A stretch of 64,000 nucleotides of DNA from Bifidobacterium boum (GTDB lineage: Bacteria; Actinomycetota; Actinomycetes; Actinomycetales; Bifidobacteriaceae): NCBI RefSeq assembly GCF_000741535.1, contig NZ_JGYQ01000006.1, positions 41,345 to 105,344 of the forward strand, read 5' to 3'. Below are positions 1 to 8,290 of the stretch, in pieces. A model generated the notes under the pieces. It saw only the letters and a list, made by a program, of their open reading frames with translations. It made no database searches and was not told where the DNA came from. The translations under genes were made by a program, and so were the position numbers. The first letter of the stretch is position 1; each line of letters opens with the position of its first letter.

Positions 1-56
1 TAGACTGACCATATATGTACGCGTCGGCGGCGATGCCGCCAGAGACTGGAGAAGCA

Positions 57-1391
57 ATGTTCGTTCTCAAGAACGCATGGGCAGCTCTCAAACGCCACAA
101 GTGGCGCTCCCTGCTCACCATCATCATCGCCTTGCTCGTCACTTTCGGCACGATGTTTTCCACCGCGGTCATCCACGCAAGCGATACCGCGTACGGTTCC
201 GGTTATGACGCCCAGCAACCGACGCTCGACCTCAAGCTCAAGCAATCCGTGCAATCCACATACGATGGCGCCGATTCCAGCTGGAGCAAGCATTATCTGA
301 CGTGGACGAAGTACTCCACGTACGCGAGCGCCGCGCAGAGCGCAAACCTCACCTTCACCTACACCTTCACGGAGGCCGTGCCGGTCCGGCAGACCGCCAA
401 ATTCAAGGCCGTAGCCGGCACCGCCGACCAGGATGCCGGCAAAACCGGCGGCGAGTTCACGCTGCGCACCTTCTACAGCAAGGAAGCGGCTGCCGCCAAC
501 GCTCAAGGCGCGTTCACCATCGTCAAGGGCAAGAACATCTCGTATTCCACGTCCAGCACGGATTCGACTTCGGCGCTGATCTCCGAAACCGTTGCCAAGA
601 AGAACAATCTCAAGGTCGGCGACACGTTCACCATCGCCAATCCGACCGATGCGAAAACCACCGTCAAACTCAAAGTCGCCGGCATCTACCGGTATAAGGA
701 CGGCAAGGCGGCCGCATCCACGAAACTCGCGAAAGACAATCGTGACAACGCGATTTTCGTCGGCTACTACGCGTTCGCCATCAACGGGTTCGACAGCACC
801 ACCGGCAAAGGCTGGGCCATCCCCGATCTTCAAGTCACGTTCACCATGGACAGTATGAGCGCCTATAAGAAGTTCGTGAAGCTCATCAACAAGGCGAAGC
901 TGCCGTCCGGCTATGAGATCGTTTCGACTTCGCTTGACGCTTACGCCGCACGCATCAAGCCTTTGGGCAGGCTGGCGGAACGCTTGCGCGTCGTACGGAT
1001 CGTACTGCTGGCGGTCGGCGGCCTGCTGCTCATCGTGCTGGTGGCGCTAAGTTTGGTCGGCCGCCGCGGCGAAATCGCCACAGCCATGCTGGTCGGCGTG
1101 TCCAAGACACGTATCGCTTGGCAGTTCATGCTCGAAGTGCTGATACCCACGGTCTGCGGTTTCGCGATCGGCGCGTTGGCCGGCGGGTTCGGCACCAAGC
1201 CGCTCGCGCATTGGGCGGCCGGCGGCTATGACGTCGCAATGTCCGCCAGCCTGGTGTGGCAGACCATCGGCTACGGCCTGCTCGCCTGCCTGGTGTTGGC
1301 GTTCATTGCCATGTTCCGTGTCGTCGCCGTACGCAAAATCTCGGTGTTTGAGCCGCGAGCCACCACTGAAGCCAAGGAGGAATCCAAGTGA
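57..1391 (+). CDS. FtsX/MacB-type ABC transporter permease
   Basis: A 444-residue membrane protein built like MacB/FtsX permeases. One N-terminal membrane segment (about residues 17-40) is followed by a large extracytoplasmic domain (about 40-300) and three C-terminal membrane segments. The stretch RRGEIATAMLVGVSK before the third segment is the usual FtsX-domain coupling region. The start at 57 is chosen because GGAGA lies just upstream; an in-frame ATG at 15 has no such site. The stop overlaps the start of the next gene by 4 bases, so the two are translationally coupled. The family moves lipids, peptides or drugs, or transmits mechanical force; the substrate cannot be told. The partner ATPase is unusual (see next entry). 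Confidence 0.85.
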   Translation: MFVLKNAWAALKRHKWRSLLTIIIALLVTFGTMFSTAVIHASDTAYGSGYDAQQPTLDLKLKQSVQSTYDGADSSWSKHYLTWTKYSTYASAAQSANLTFTYTFTEAVPVRQTAKFKAVAGTADQDAGKTGGEFTLRTFYSKEAAAANAQGAFTIVKGKNISYSTSSTDSTSALISETVAKKNNLKVGDTFTIANPTDAKTTVKLKVAGIYRYKDGKAAASTKLAKDNRDNAIFVGYYAFAINGFDSTTGKGWAIPDLQVTFTMDSMSAYKKFVKLINKAKLPSGYEIVSTSLDAYAARIKPLGRLAERLRVVRIVLLAVGGLLLIVLVALSLVGRRGEIATAMLVGVSKTRIAWQFMLEVLIPTVCGFAIGALAGGFGTKPLAHWAAGGYDVAMSASLVWQTIGYGLLACLVLAFIAMFRVVAVRKISVFEPRATTEAKEESK

Positions 1392-2320
1392 GCGAAAAGA
1401 ACGAGACCACTCAAGCCGACGAATCCGTGGACAGCGTGGAGTTCAGTGTCGTCATTGATGACATTGACGCTGACACCGCCGCCGCAAAGGCCGACGATAC
1501 TGCGGCCACGCCCGCAGATACACCCGACCACGAGGTCGCCCACGCCGATGCCGCAACCAGCACGTCGTCACGTATCGACCGGGAGTTGCGCGGCCGCCGT
1601 CATGTCGCCCTGAAAGCATATCCTGCGTTCGCGTTCAACAACATCATCCTGAAAAACCGCAAAACCGGACGCAACGTGCTCGACAACATCAGTTTCGACT
1701 GCTATAACGGCCGCACGGTCGCGATCATGGTCGACCCGGAGGACCCTGAACAGCGGGTCGGTTTCATGGCCGTCGCGTCAGGCATGCTGTACCCCACCAG
1801 CGGCAGGGTCATGCTGAAAAGCAATGATCTGGCGTCCTTCGACCCGTCTGAGGCGCGCGCCCACCGGCTCGGCGTCGTACCGCAACAGTATGCGATCCGC
1901 GACGATTTAGACGCTATCGGCAATCTCGTGTACACGATGGACGCCTCCGGACGCAACTTCCTGCGCTCCAAAGTCGATATCGCCCGCGATCTGCTTGACC
2001 AGACCGGGTTCGGCGACGGTAGCGAGCAGGCTGTGGAAAACTATGAGGCGCTCGTGCACACGCCCGCCGGCAAGCTGCGGGAAATTGACCGGAGACGATT
2101 GGCGATTGCACGGGCGATCTGCTGCGAAGCACAAATCCTGCTGCTTGACGAGCCGACCGGAGGGCTTGAAGCGGGTGATGCTTCATCTATCCTCACGCTG
2201 CTGACCCAGCTCGCCCGGCCGAACCGCAAGACCGCAGATACCGGGCGTTGCGTAATCATCGTCACTGACAGCGAGGATGTCGCCGACAGGTGCGATGACG
2301 TGTTCGCCTTGTATGACTAA
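1388..2320 (+). CDS. ABC transporter ATP-binding-like protein with degenerate nucleotide site
   Basis: A 310-residue protein whose overall order matches an ABC ATPase: strand with Walker A position (about 115-125), Q-loop (PQQ near 166), Walker B with catalytic glutamate (ILLLDEP near 250). Several key motifs are not recognisable. The P-loop place reads VDPEDPEQRVG, with no GxxGxGKS/T. The LSGGQ signature place reads AGKLREIDRR. The switch histidine place reads VTDSED. The first 60 residues are acidic and Ala/Thr-rich, probably disordered. Start GTG at 1388 follows AAGGAGG and overlaps the permease stop. It may be a pseudo-ATPase that regulates the permease or pairs with another ATPase. The reading frame is intact, so it does not look like a dead gene. 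Confidence 0.8.
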   Translation: MSEKNETTQADESVDSVEFSVVIDDIDADTAAAKADDTAATPADTPDHEVAHADAATSTSSRIDRELRGRRHVALKAYPAFAFNNIILKNRKTGRNVLDNISFDCYNGRTVAIMVDPEDPEQRVGFMAVASGMLYPTSGRVMLKSNDLASFDPSEARAHRLGVVPQQYAIRDDLDAIGNLVYTMDASGRNFLRSKVDIARDLLDQTGFGDGSEQAVENYEALVHTPAGKLREIDRRRLAIARAICCEAQILLLDEPTGGLEAGDASSILTLLTQLARPNRKTADTGRCVIIVTDSEDVADRCDDVFALYD

Positions 2321-2338
2321 TCGGTTTCCCGCCGATAG

Positions 2339-2387
2339 CGAGTGGAGGCCTGCACCCCGGTAATTCGAGGGCGCAGGCCTCCACTCG
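2339..2387. terminator. bidirectional hairpin terminator
   Basis: Perfect 15-bp stem (2339-2353 with 2373-2387) between the convergent ABC unit and HD gene; it can serve both strands. Confidence 0.8.
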
Positions 2388-2411
2388 TATTTCGCGCCGG
2401 TTTGCGATCGC

Positions 2412-3146
2412 TCACACCACACGCTGATGGAACCGTTCGGCAAGCGCCGGAATGTCAGGCTCGCCGTATTTGCCGACCAGGTCAAGCCAGGCACGGCGGT
2501 TCTCCTCGCCGAAGCGGGCCGCCTTGTTCGCATACGATTGTGCGGTGAGGAACTTCGGGGGCACGGACTTGCTGTTGTACTTGTCAGCTACCATAACCAC
2601 CTCCTGTTCGAGGTTGACCGGCACGTAATCCGCCGGCGGCAAGGGCAGCCCCTGACGGATCACCTCGTCCTTCGTCAATCCCACACCGGTATGGTTGCGC
2701 GCGAACTGGGCGATGGACTCGTCCACACCCTCATCCAGCAGATACCGATAGCCGAGCAGACCGTGCTCGATGTAGCGCGGTCCGTCGAATTTCAAGGGTT
2801 CACCATCGGATCCGTCGTGCTTAAGCACACGGTACGTGCCGATGTCGTGCAGCAATCCGCCAATCACTACCAGATTCTCGTCCAGGAGCCTCGGCGGGAT
2901 TTCGCCGCCGGTGATGCCGTCAGAGGGGGCGGCCTGCGACGGGTCGGGGCGACCGGACGCGTCCGTCGGTAGCGTGCAGCGCCGCACGAACAGCGCGTTC
3001 TGGTGCCTCACGATTTCGCGAGCGATAGTCGCCACGATGACGCAATGCGTGTGAATCAGATCGTATGCGGCCTGCGACGGCGCGATGTTCCTGTGCAGCT
3101 CATCGACTTGGGCCAGTGTCGGAATATATCCACTCATACCGTCCAT
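2412..3146 (-). CDS. HD-domain phosphohydrolase
   Basis: A 244-residue protein with the HD metal-binding pattern: H34 early, LLHDIG at residues 98-103, later histidines (128, 152) and an aspartate in MVADKY near 188. HD proteins are metal-dependent phosphohydrolases acting on nucleotides, often signalling ones. The family resembles stand-alone HD hydrolases; the substrate is unknown. An alternative start is the ATG at 3137 (residue 4); neither start has a strong ribosome site. It lies upstream of no obvious partner and is convergent with the ABC unit. Confidence 0.75.
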   Translation of the reverse strand: MDGMSGYIPTLAQVDELHRNIAPSQAAYDLIHTHCVIVATIAREIVRHQNALFVRRCTLPTDASGRPDPSQAAPSDGITGGEIPPRLLDENLVVIGGLLHDIGTYRVLKHDGSDGEPLKFDGPRYIEHGLLGYRYLLDEGVDESIAQFARNHTGVGLTKDEVIRQGLPLPPADYVPVNLEQEVVMVADKYNSKSVPPKFLTAQSYANKAARFGEENRRAWLDLVGKYGEPDIPALAERFHQRVV

Positions 3147-3214
3147 TGTAGGGAGCTGTCACCCATAACCAGTCGCGAGGAAACTGCCCGCATGATCCCC
3201 GCATAAGAAGCGAA

Positions 3215-4087
3215 TCAGATGGATTCGATACGGAACTCGCCGGTACGATTCGAAGCGACGACCATCTGGTCGTTGCCCAGCTCCGTCCAACCATCAGACT
3301 CGTCCTGCGGGAATCCGGAACTGGCGACGACCACACCCTCCGCCGTGCCATCGGCGCCCAGAATCCGCCGATACCTGATCACACGATAGTCGATGGCATG
3401 CTGCTGCCAGCCATACCCCGCGTACACTTCCATGATGCGCGGCGGGACTTCGGTACGCCCCGACGCCCGCAATACGACCAGTTGGTCATCGCTCTGGATC
3501 ATGCAGTTGTAGCTAGACTTCGGATAGCTTTGCCGCAGCTCGCGCACCGCCTGGGCAACCGCCTCATCCAGCGGGAAGCCGAAACCGATGTATTCCAAAA
3601 TCACAGCGAAAAACACCGCGGAATCGCTGCGCCCGCCCGTGGACAGGAACACGCTGCGATCGACGGGGAAATCATGATTCTCGATGATATTGCGGCCATA
3701 ATCATCGGAAATATCGCCATTGTGAGCGAAACTCAACCCGTTCGCGAAGAATGGCTGTTGGTTCTCCAAAATCAGCGGCAAATGCGAGCTGGCGAGACGG
3801 AAATGCCATAACGCACCACGGGCCGGCTGCACGGCAAGCTCGTCAAACACCGGGTCATGCAACGCCGGCGTAGTGGACTTGTACAGGCGCGTGCCGGTTT
3901 CCGGCGACGGCGCACCGCCATCGCGACGGTACGGAGGCTCCTGGGGGGTGCACAGCGAAGCGGTGCCCCAACCGTCATTGTGGACCATGCTCATCGCACG
4001 AAAATCCTTGACAGTCTGCTCGCCACCCAGCACATCTTGTAAGCTGCGGTTGATTCCCGCAGTCGCATAACCCAGTAACCTGCACAT
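3215..4087 (-). CDS. class II glutamine amidotransferase
   Basis: A 290-residue Ntn-type amidotransferase. The start at 4087 gives Met-Cys-Arg-Leu-Leu-Gly-Tyr, placing the expected catalytic cysteine directly after the removed methionine; the longer frame to 4117 would bury it. HNDGWG (about residue 40), a conserved histidine in LAFRLASSHLP-like context, and AHNGDISD match the YafJ/EgtC-like glutaminase group. This group hydrolyses glutamine or gamma-glutamyl compounds to release ammonia or act as an amidohydrolase. No synthetase domain is fused, and no ergothioneine genes are nearby, so the real substrate is open. Confidence 0.8.
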   Translation of the reverse strand: MCRLLGYATAGINRSLQDVLGGEQTVKDFRAMSMVHNDGWGTASLCTPQEPPYRRDGGAPSPETGTRLYKSTTPALHDPVFDELAVQPARGALWHFRLASSHLPLILENQQPFFANGLSFAHNGDISDDYGRNIIENHDFPVDRSVFLSTGGRSDSAVFFAVILEYIGFGFPLDEAVAQAVRELRQSYPKSSYNCMIQSDDQLVVLRASGRTEVPPRIMEVYAGYGWQQHAIDYRVIRYRRILGADGTAEGVVVASSGFPQDESDGWTELGNDQMVVASNRTGEFRIESI

Positions 4088-4151
4088 AATCATCCACTCT
4101 AGCGGGCGGTGGGACACCGTTGATGCGTGTGGCTATAGAGGCTGGTTATAT

Positions 4152-4190
4152 CAAGGCCGCCCGCTCCTGCAGGAGGAACGGGCGGCCTTG
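4152..4190 (-). terminator. hairpin terminator after kup
   Basis: 12-bp perfect GC-rich stem (4152-4163 with 4179-4190) directly downstream of the kup stop on the minus strand; the loop itself holds a CTCCTGCAGGAG palindrome. Confidence 0.7.
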
Positions 4191-4208
4191 GGCGTACGGC
4201 ATCAGCGG

Positions 4209-6632
4209 CTACTGGTTCTTACGCTGATTGGCCTGTCGCTGTTGCGAGCCGGACGCGGCCGACTTCTGATTACGAGCCGGCTTGGTCTCCGACGCTTGCG
4301 CCGCGGACTGTTTCGTGGCCTTAGCGGATTTTGCCGAGGATTTCGTCAAAGCGAGCACATCCTCATTCGACTCGACCTGCCGCAGATTATTCGCTTCACG
4401 CTTAAGCCTCGGCGGTCGACGAGTCGACAGGAACAGCGGTTGCACCTCAATCAGCGGATTGTACGGCGCCAGACCGAACCATTTGACTGGAGACCCCGCC
4501 GCATGGCGGATCGCATACTTCATCTGCAGGGATAGCGCACCACGCTCAGAAATCGTGGATTCCGGCATCAACGCCTTATGGATCAGCACATACTTGATGG
4601 TGCCCACCCCTGGATCGGCGTCGAGCTTCGGATACTGCGACTTCTGCTGCGGCAGCTCGCCCGTATGCTCCAAATCGTGCATGATCTGGTGGATGTATGC
4701 AGGAATCGACTGGGACACCTTGAATCCAAGCTTGATCTTCACACGGAACAGGTAATCCGTACCGAAATTCTCAACCGAATACTCGCGCGTGCACGGCTCG
4801 TCGGTCGTCTGCACCGAAACCGCCCACCAGGCGCGTGCACGCTTGGGATGGTCCGCGAAAATCGAGAAGAAGATATCAGTGTCAAGACGCTTCATTTCAC
4901 TATCAGACGTCAGATACACGATATTGTCCGCGAAATACGGGATACGGAAGTCACCGTGCAGCTTCTCGAGCGCAGGCAGGAAATCCTTGCGCTTCATATG
5001 GCGGCGCTGTGATCGCTCGATCTTCGTACCGTCATTCCACGTGACCATGATTGTCAGGATCATCAGCGTGAGCAGCATCGTGAACCAACCACCATGCAGG
5101 AACTTCGCCATCGAGGCGATGAAGAACATGAACTGGATGGACAGGAACACGATCGAGAACACGATGGCCCCGACCTTGTGCCGGTTGTACCACATGTACA
5201 CCGCGAGCAGCACGGTTGTCGTGATCATGGTGATAGTCAATGCGAGACCGTATGCGGCGGAAATATGTTCCGAATCGCGGAACAGGAACAGCACGGCGAG
5301 CGTGGAGACACACAGCACGCCATTGACCACCGGAATGTACAGCTGGCCGCGCGTGCGAGCCGGGTAGCGCACTTGCAGATGCGGCATCCAGTTGAGGCCG
5401 GTCGCTTCGGCGACCATCGTGAACGCACCAGTGATCAGCGCCTGCGAAGCGATGATGCCTGCGGTGACCGACAACGCGACCGCAAGATAGCGCACGCCAG
5501 GGCTCATCATCTGGAAGAACGGGTTCAAGCTCTCCACGTCCTCAAGCGCCGAATTGTGCTGGTTGCGCAGCATCCACGCGCCCTGCCCGAAATAGTTGAA
5601 CACGAGCGCGATCTTGATGAACGGCCAGGTGAAGTAGATATTGCCTCGGCCCACGTGGCCCATATCCGAATACAGCGCCTCGGCGCCCGTGGTCGACAGG
5701 AAGACCGTGCCCATGAGGGCGATGCCGGCCGCGTTATGCGGGCTGAACAGGAAGCGGATGCCGTACACCGGGTTGAGGGCGGCGAACACACTCCAATCGT
5801 TGCTCAGGTTGAACACGCCGACGACGGCGAGGAAGCCAAACCACACCATCACGATACTGCCGAACACGCGGCCTATGCTTTCCGTGCCGCGAGACTGGAC
5901 TGAGAACAGCAGCAGGATGATGATCGCGGTGATGATCATCGTCAGATTCGCGTTTTCCCGGAACATGGGTTCAAACACGGGAATGGTTTTCAAACCTTCG
6001 ACTGCCGAGGAAATCGACACGGCCGGGGTGAGTACCGAATCCGCGAGGAATGCGGCACCGCCAAGCATCGCGGGGATGGCCAGCCAGCCGCCATACTTGC
6101 GAATCAGCGAGTACAGGGCGAAGATGCCGCCCTCGCCTTTGTTATCGATGCGCATGGCGATCAGCACGTATTTCACGGTGGTGATTAGCGTGATCGACCA
6201 GAATACGAGGGACAGCACGCCGAGGATCGCTTCCCTATCGGCGTTCTGGATGCCGCCTTGCCCGTTGAGGAAGGTTTGCATCGTGTACAACGGCGACGTA
6301 CCGATATCGCCGTAGACCACGCCCAAGGCGACAACCGCCATGGTGAATGTGACTTTGTTCGGACCGGATTGCACGCGTGTCCACCAGCGGCCGATAGCCC
6401 CCTTGGTCGCGGTTTTCGCGAGTTTTTCCGCTTCTTTATGTTCTTCTTCTTGCTGCTTGGCGATTACCTCGCGCTCTTCTTTGGTCGACGTCTTGCGAGA
6501 GACCTTGGGCGCGTTGGTGAAGGTATCGGCCTTCAGCAACGTCTCGCGCATACGTTCGTCAGCCTGCTGCTCTTGCGATTGCTTCGACTGATTGGCGGTA
6601 TGCGAAGATTCACGCTGCCGTGATTCCGCCAT
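4209..6632 (-). CDS. kup: KUP-family potassium uptake transporter
   Basis: An 807-residue KUP/HAK/KT transporter that imports K+ with protons. The signature GVVYGDIGTSPLYT sits after a long charged N-terminal tail (about 90 residues), followed by about 12 membrane segments and a hydrophilic C-terminal domain of more than 250 residues that ends in a Lys/Gln/Ala-rich low-complexity tail. The N- and C-terminal tails make it longer than the E. coli protein (about 620). The start at 6632 follows GGAGG with 7-base spacing. A single-gene unit. Confidence 0.9.
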   Translation of the reverse strand: MAESRQRESSHTANQSKQSQEQQADERMRETLLKADTFTNAPKVSRKTSTKEEREVIAKQQEEEHKEAEKLAKTATKGAIGRWWTRVQSGPNKVTFTMAVVALGVVYGDIGTSPLYTMQTFLNGQGGIQNADREAILGVLSLVFWSITLITTVKYVLIAMRIDNKGEGGIFALYSLIRKYGGWLAIPAMLGGAAFLADSVLTPAVSISSAVEGLKTIPVFEPMFRENANLTMIITAIIILLLFSVQSRGTESIGRVFGSIVMVWFGFLAVVGVFNLSNDWSVFAALNPVYGIRFLFSPHNAAGIALMGTVFLSTTGAEALYSDMGHVGRGNIYFTWPFIKIALVFNYFGQGAWMLRNQHNSALEDVESLNPFFQMMSPGVRYLAVALSVTAGIIASQALITGAFTMVAEATGLNWMPHLQVRYPARTRGQLYIPVVNGVLCVSTLAVLFLFRDSEHISAAYGLALTITMITTTVLLAVYMWYNRHKVGAIVFSIVFLSIQFMFFIASMAKFLHGGWFTMLLTLMILTIMVTWNDGTKIERSQRRHMKRKDFLPALEKLHGDFRIPYFADNIVYLTSDSEMKRLDTDIFFSIFADHPKRARAWWAVSVQTTDEPCTREYSVENFGTDYLFRVKIKLGFKVSQSIPAYIHQIMHDLEHTGELPQQKSQYPKLDADPGVGTIKYVLIHKALMPESTISERGALSLQMKYAIRHAAGSPVKWFGLAPYNPLIEVQPLFLSTRRPPRLKREANNLRQVESNEDVLALTKSSAKSAKATKQSAAQASETKPARNQKSAASGSQQRQANQRKNQ

Positions 6633-6650
6633 AACATATCCTCCATCGGC

Positions 6651-6667
6651 GGGGACCATCCCCGCTC
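6651..6667 (-). promoter_or_regulatory. short hairpin upstream of kup ribosome site
   Basis: GCGGGGA/TCCCCGC 7-bp stem with a 3-base loop, ending a few bases before the kup Shine-Dalgarno. It could modulate translation. No known riboswitch core was recognised in the leader. Confidence 0.4.
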
Positions 6668-6732
6668 GTGAACTCTCATGTCCGGCAAACGAACCGCGAT
6701 GCCATCACGATTCCTTTACAGACAGCCGCAAG

Positions 6733-6760
6733 TTTATACGACGGACGCGAGATATTGCAA
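6733..6760 (-). promoter_or_regulatory. candidate kup promoter
   Basis: Read on the minus strand: TTGCAA, 16-base spacer, TATAAA. It gives a leader of about 95 bases before kup. Confidence 0.5.
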
Positions 6761-6874
6761 AAATCCGGGCGCAATATGGGGGACATACGGAGGTTCTGCC
6801 TAATTTTTTACGGCCGCGCAACCGCCCGACGCCGACGACACCGGCATCCCGCAACCACCGATTTCTCCCAGAGT

Positions 6875-7177
6875 CAGAAACCCGAAGATACGCCGCCATC
6901 CATGACACCCCGAACAACATCCCGCGCAGGAACCCCGAGGCACCAACGTAACCATCACAACCTGCCGGAGATACCAGCACAACCAACCACCCCCGGATCA
7001 CCCACGACACAGGAACCTCGAGATGCGCCATCATCTCCAACCACCCGACACACGACCAATGCAGGAACGCGCAGGCATCAGCGTAACCGGCGCTACCTGC
7101 CAGAGATACCGGCACAAATCGCCATCCCCGGACAACTCGCCACGCAGCAACCCAAAGATGCACCGCCATCCGCGACT
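6875..7177. repeat. 135-bp imperfect tandem repeat (2.2 copies)
   Basis: Copy 1 spans 6875-7009, copy 2 spans 7010-7144, and a partial third copy runs 7145-7177. The register is exactly 135 bases, a multiple of three, and similarity is visible both in DNA and in translation of either strand (for example LPEIPAQ recurs on the plus strand). The block fills most of the 559-base gap between kup and tatD. No convincing gene was found in it: the open frames are Pro/Thr/Arg-rich on one strand and Trp/Val-rich on the other and have no ribosome site. Confidence 0.75.
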
Positions 7178-7191
7178 TGCCGCGCACCCGC

Positions 7192-8151
7192 TCAAACGCC
7201 ATACACCTCGCGCGTGGTACGTCGGGTGGCGCGCGCGACCTCGGCGATCGGCAGATCAAAGACATCGGCGAGCGCGGCGAGCGTATACGGGATCATGTAC
7301 GGCGCGTTGGTGCGGCCTCGGTAGGGCATCGGAGTCAAATACGGCGCATCCGTCTCCACCATGATGTGGTCGAGACCCACCAGCCGAGCCGACTCACGGA
7401 TCCCGTCATTACCCTTATAGCTGACCGTTCCCGAAAAGCTCAGATACCAGCCGTGTTCCGCGGCGACGCGTCCCATGTCGGCGTCACCGGAATAGCTGTG
7501 GAACACCGTGCGTTCGGGACTGCCGTCCGCGAGTAGTGTATCGATGACTTCCCTATGCGAGTCGCGGTCGTGGATCTGCATGGGCAGACCCAGCTCCTTG
7601 GCGAGCGCGATATGGTCGCGGAAGGCTTGCCGTTGCAGTTCTTTGGCGCCCTCACCCGTGCGGAACAGGTCCATGCCGGTTTCGCCGATGGCCACCACTT
7701 CATGCGGATGGTCGAGCGCCAGTCGGTGTACGCGTGCGAGCGCGTCTTCGAAACTGACGTCGTGGTACGGCTTGTAGCTCAATGGCAGGCCATCCGGTCC
7801 GGGAACACCGCGATGCCCGTGCAGCACGGCCTCATTGGGATGAATGGCGAGCGCCGCGTGCACGGTACCCGGATGGTCGAGAGCCATCTGCACAGCGGTA
7901 TTAAGGTTCGGATATTCGCATCCGACATCAATGACGCCTTCAACACCGACGGCTTGCGCTTGGGCGAGCAGTTCTTCGACCGAGTACACGGGTACCGGCG
8001 GCTGATCGCGTTCGATGGCCTGCCGGTTCATTTCGCGGGCGAAGGGGACGACGCTGGCCACATGCGTGTGATTGTCGATGACTTGCGCGTCGGCGGGGAG
8101 CGGTTCGGGGGCGGGCGCCCAACTGCGGTCGCGATGATGATGCTTGGACAT
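7192..8151 (-). CDS. TatD-family metal-dependent DNase
   Basis: A 319-residue TIM-barrel amidohydrolase of the TatD group, acting as 3'-5' exonuclease or deoxyribonuclease on DNA or RNA. Metal-ligand motifs are present in order: DNHTH at the N-terminus, IGETGMD, QIHDRDSH, HSYSGD and the TatD signature VETDAPYLTP. The start at 8151 removes an implausible upstream extension (to 8313) that reads through the pepC promoter region. In many actinobacteria tatD follows metG; here metG is 5 kb away. It is divergent from pepC. Confidence 0.88.
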   Translation of the reverse strand: MSKHHHRDRSWAPAPEPLPADAQVIDNHTHVASVVPFAREMNRQAIERDQPPVPVYSVEELLAQAQAVGVEGVIDVGCEYPNLNTAVQMALDHPGTVHAALAIHPNEAVLHGHRGVPGPDGLPLSYKPYHDVSFEDALARVHRLALDHPHEVVAIGETGMDLFRTGEGAKELQRQAFRDHIALAKELGLPMQIHDRDSHREVIDTLLADGSPERTVFHSYSGDADMGRVAAEHGWYLSFSGTVSYKGNDGIRESARLVGLDHIMVETDAPYLTPMPYRGRTNAPYMIPYTLAALADVFDLPIAEVARATRRTTREVYGV

Positions 8152-8236
8152 GGCTTCCAGTCTAATCGGGGGCGGTCGCGTGATGGTTCTGCCCCGTGGC
8201 TGCCCGGAACCGGCGCGGAGTACGATGTTGGTTCTG

Positions 8237-8276
8237 ACAAAGGCACATGCACACACATGCGTACACATGCGTACAC
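8237..8276. repeat. short CA-rich direct repeats in tatD-pepC divergent region
   Basis: ACACATGCGT occurs twice in tandem after a related CACATGCACA, just upstream of the pepC ribosome site. May be simple slippage or a regulator site. Confidence 0.45.
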
Positions 8277-8290
8277 GAGCAAGGAGCATT

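Noticed and set aside
6633..6800. c-di-AMP (ydaO-type) riboswitch before kup
   Set aside because: Such riboswitches often precede KUP genes, but none of the conserved core could be matched; only a short hairpin is present.
6668..7324. Plus-strand repeat protein encoded by the 135-bp repeats
   Set aside because: No ribosome site, composition fits shadow coding, and its end runs antisense into tatD.
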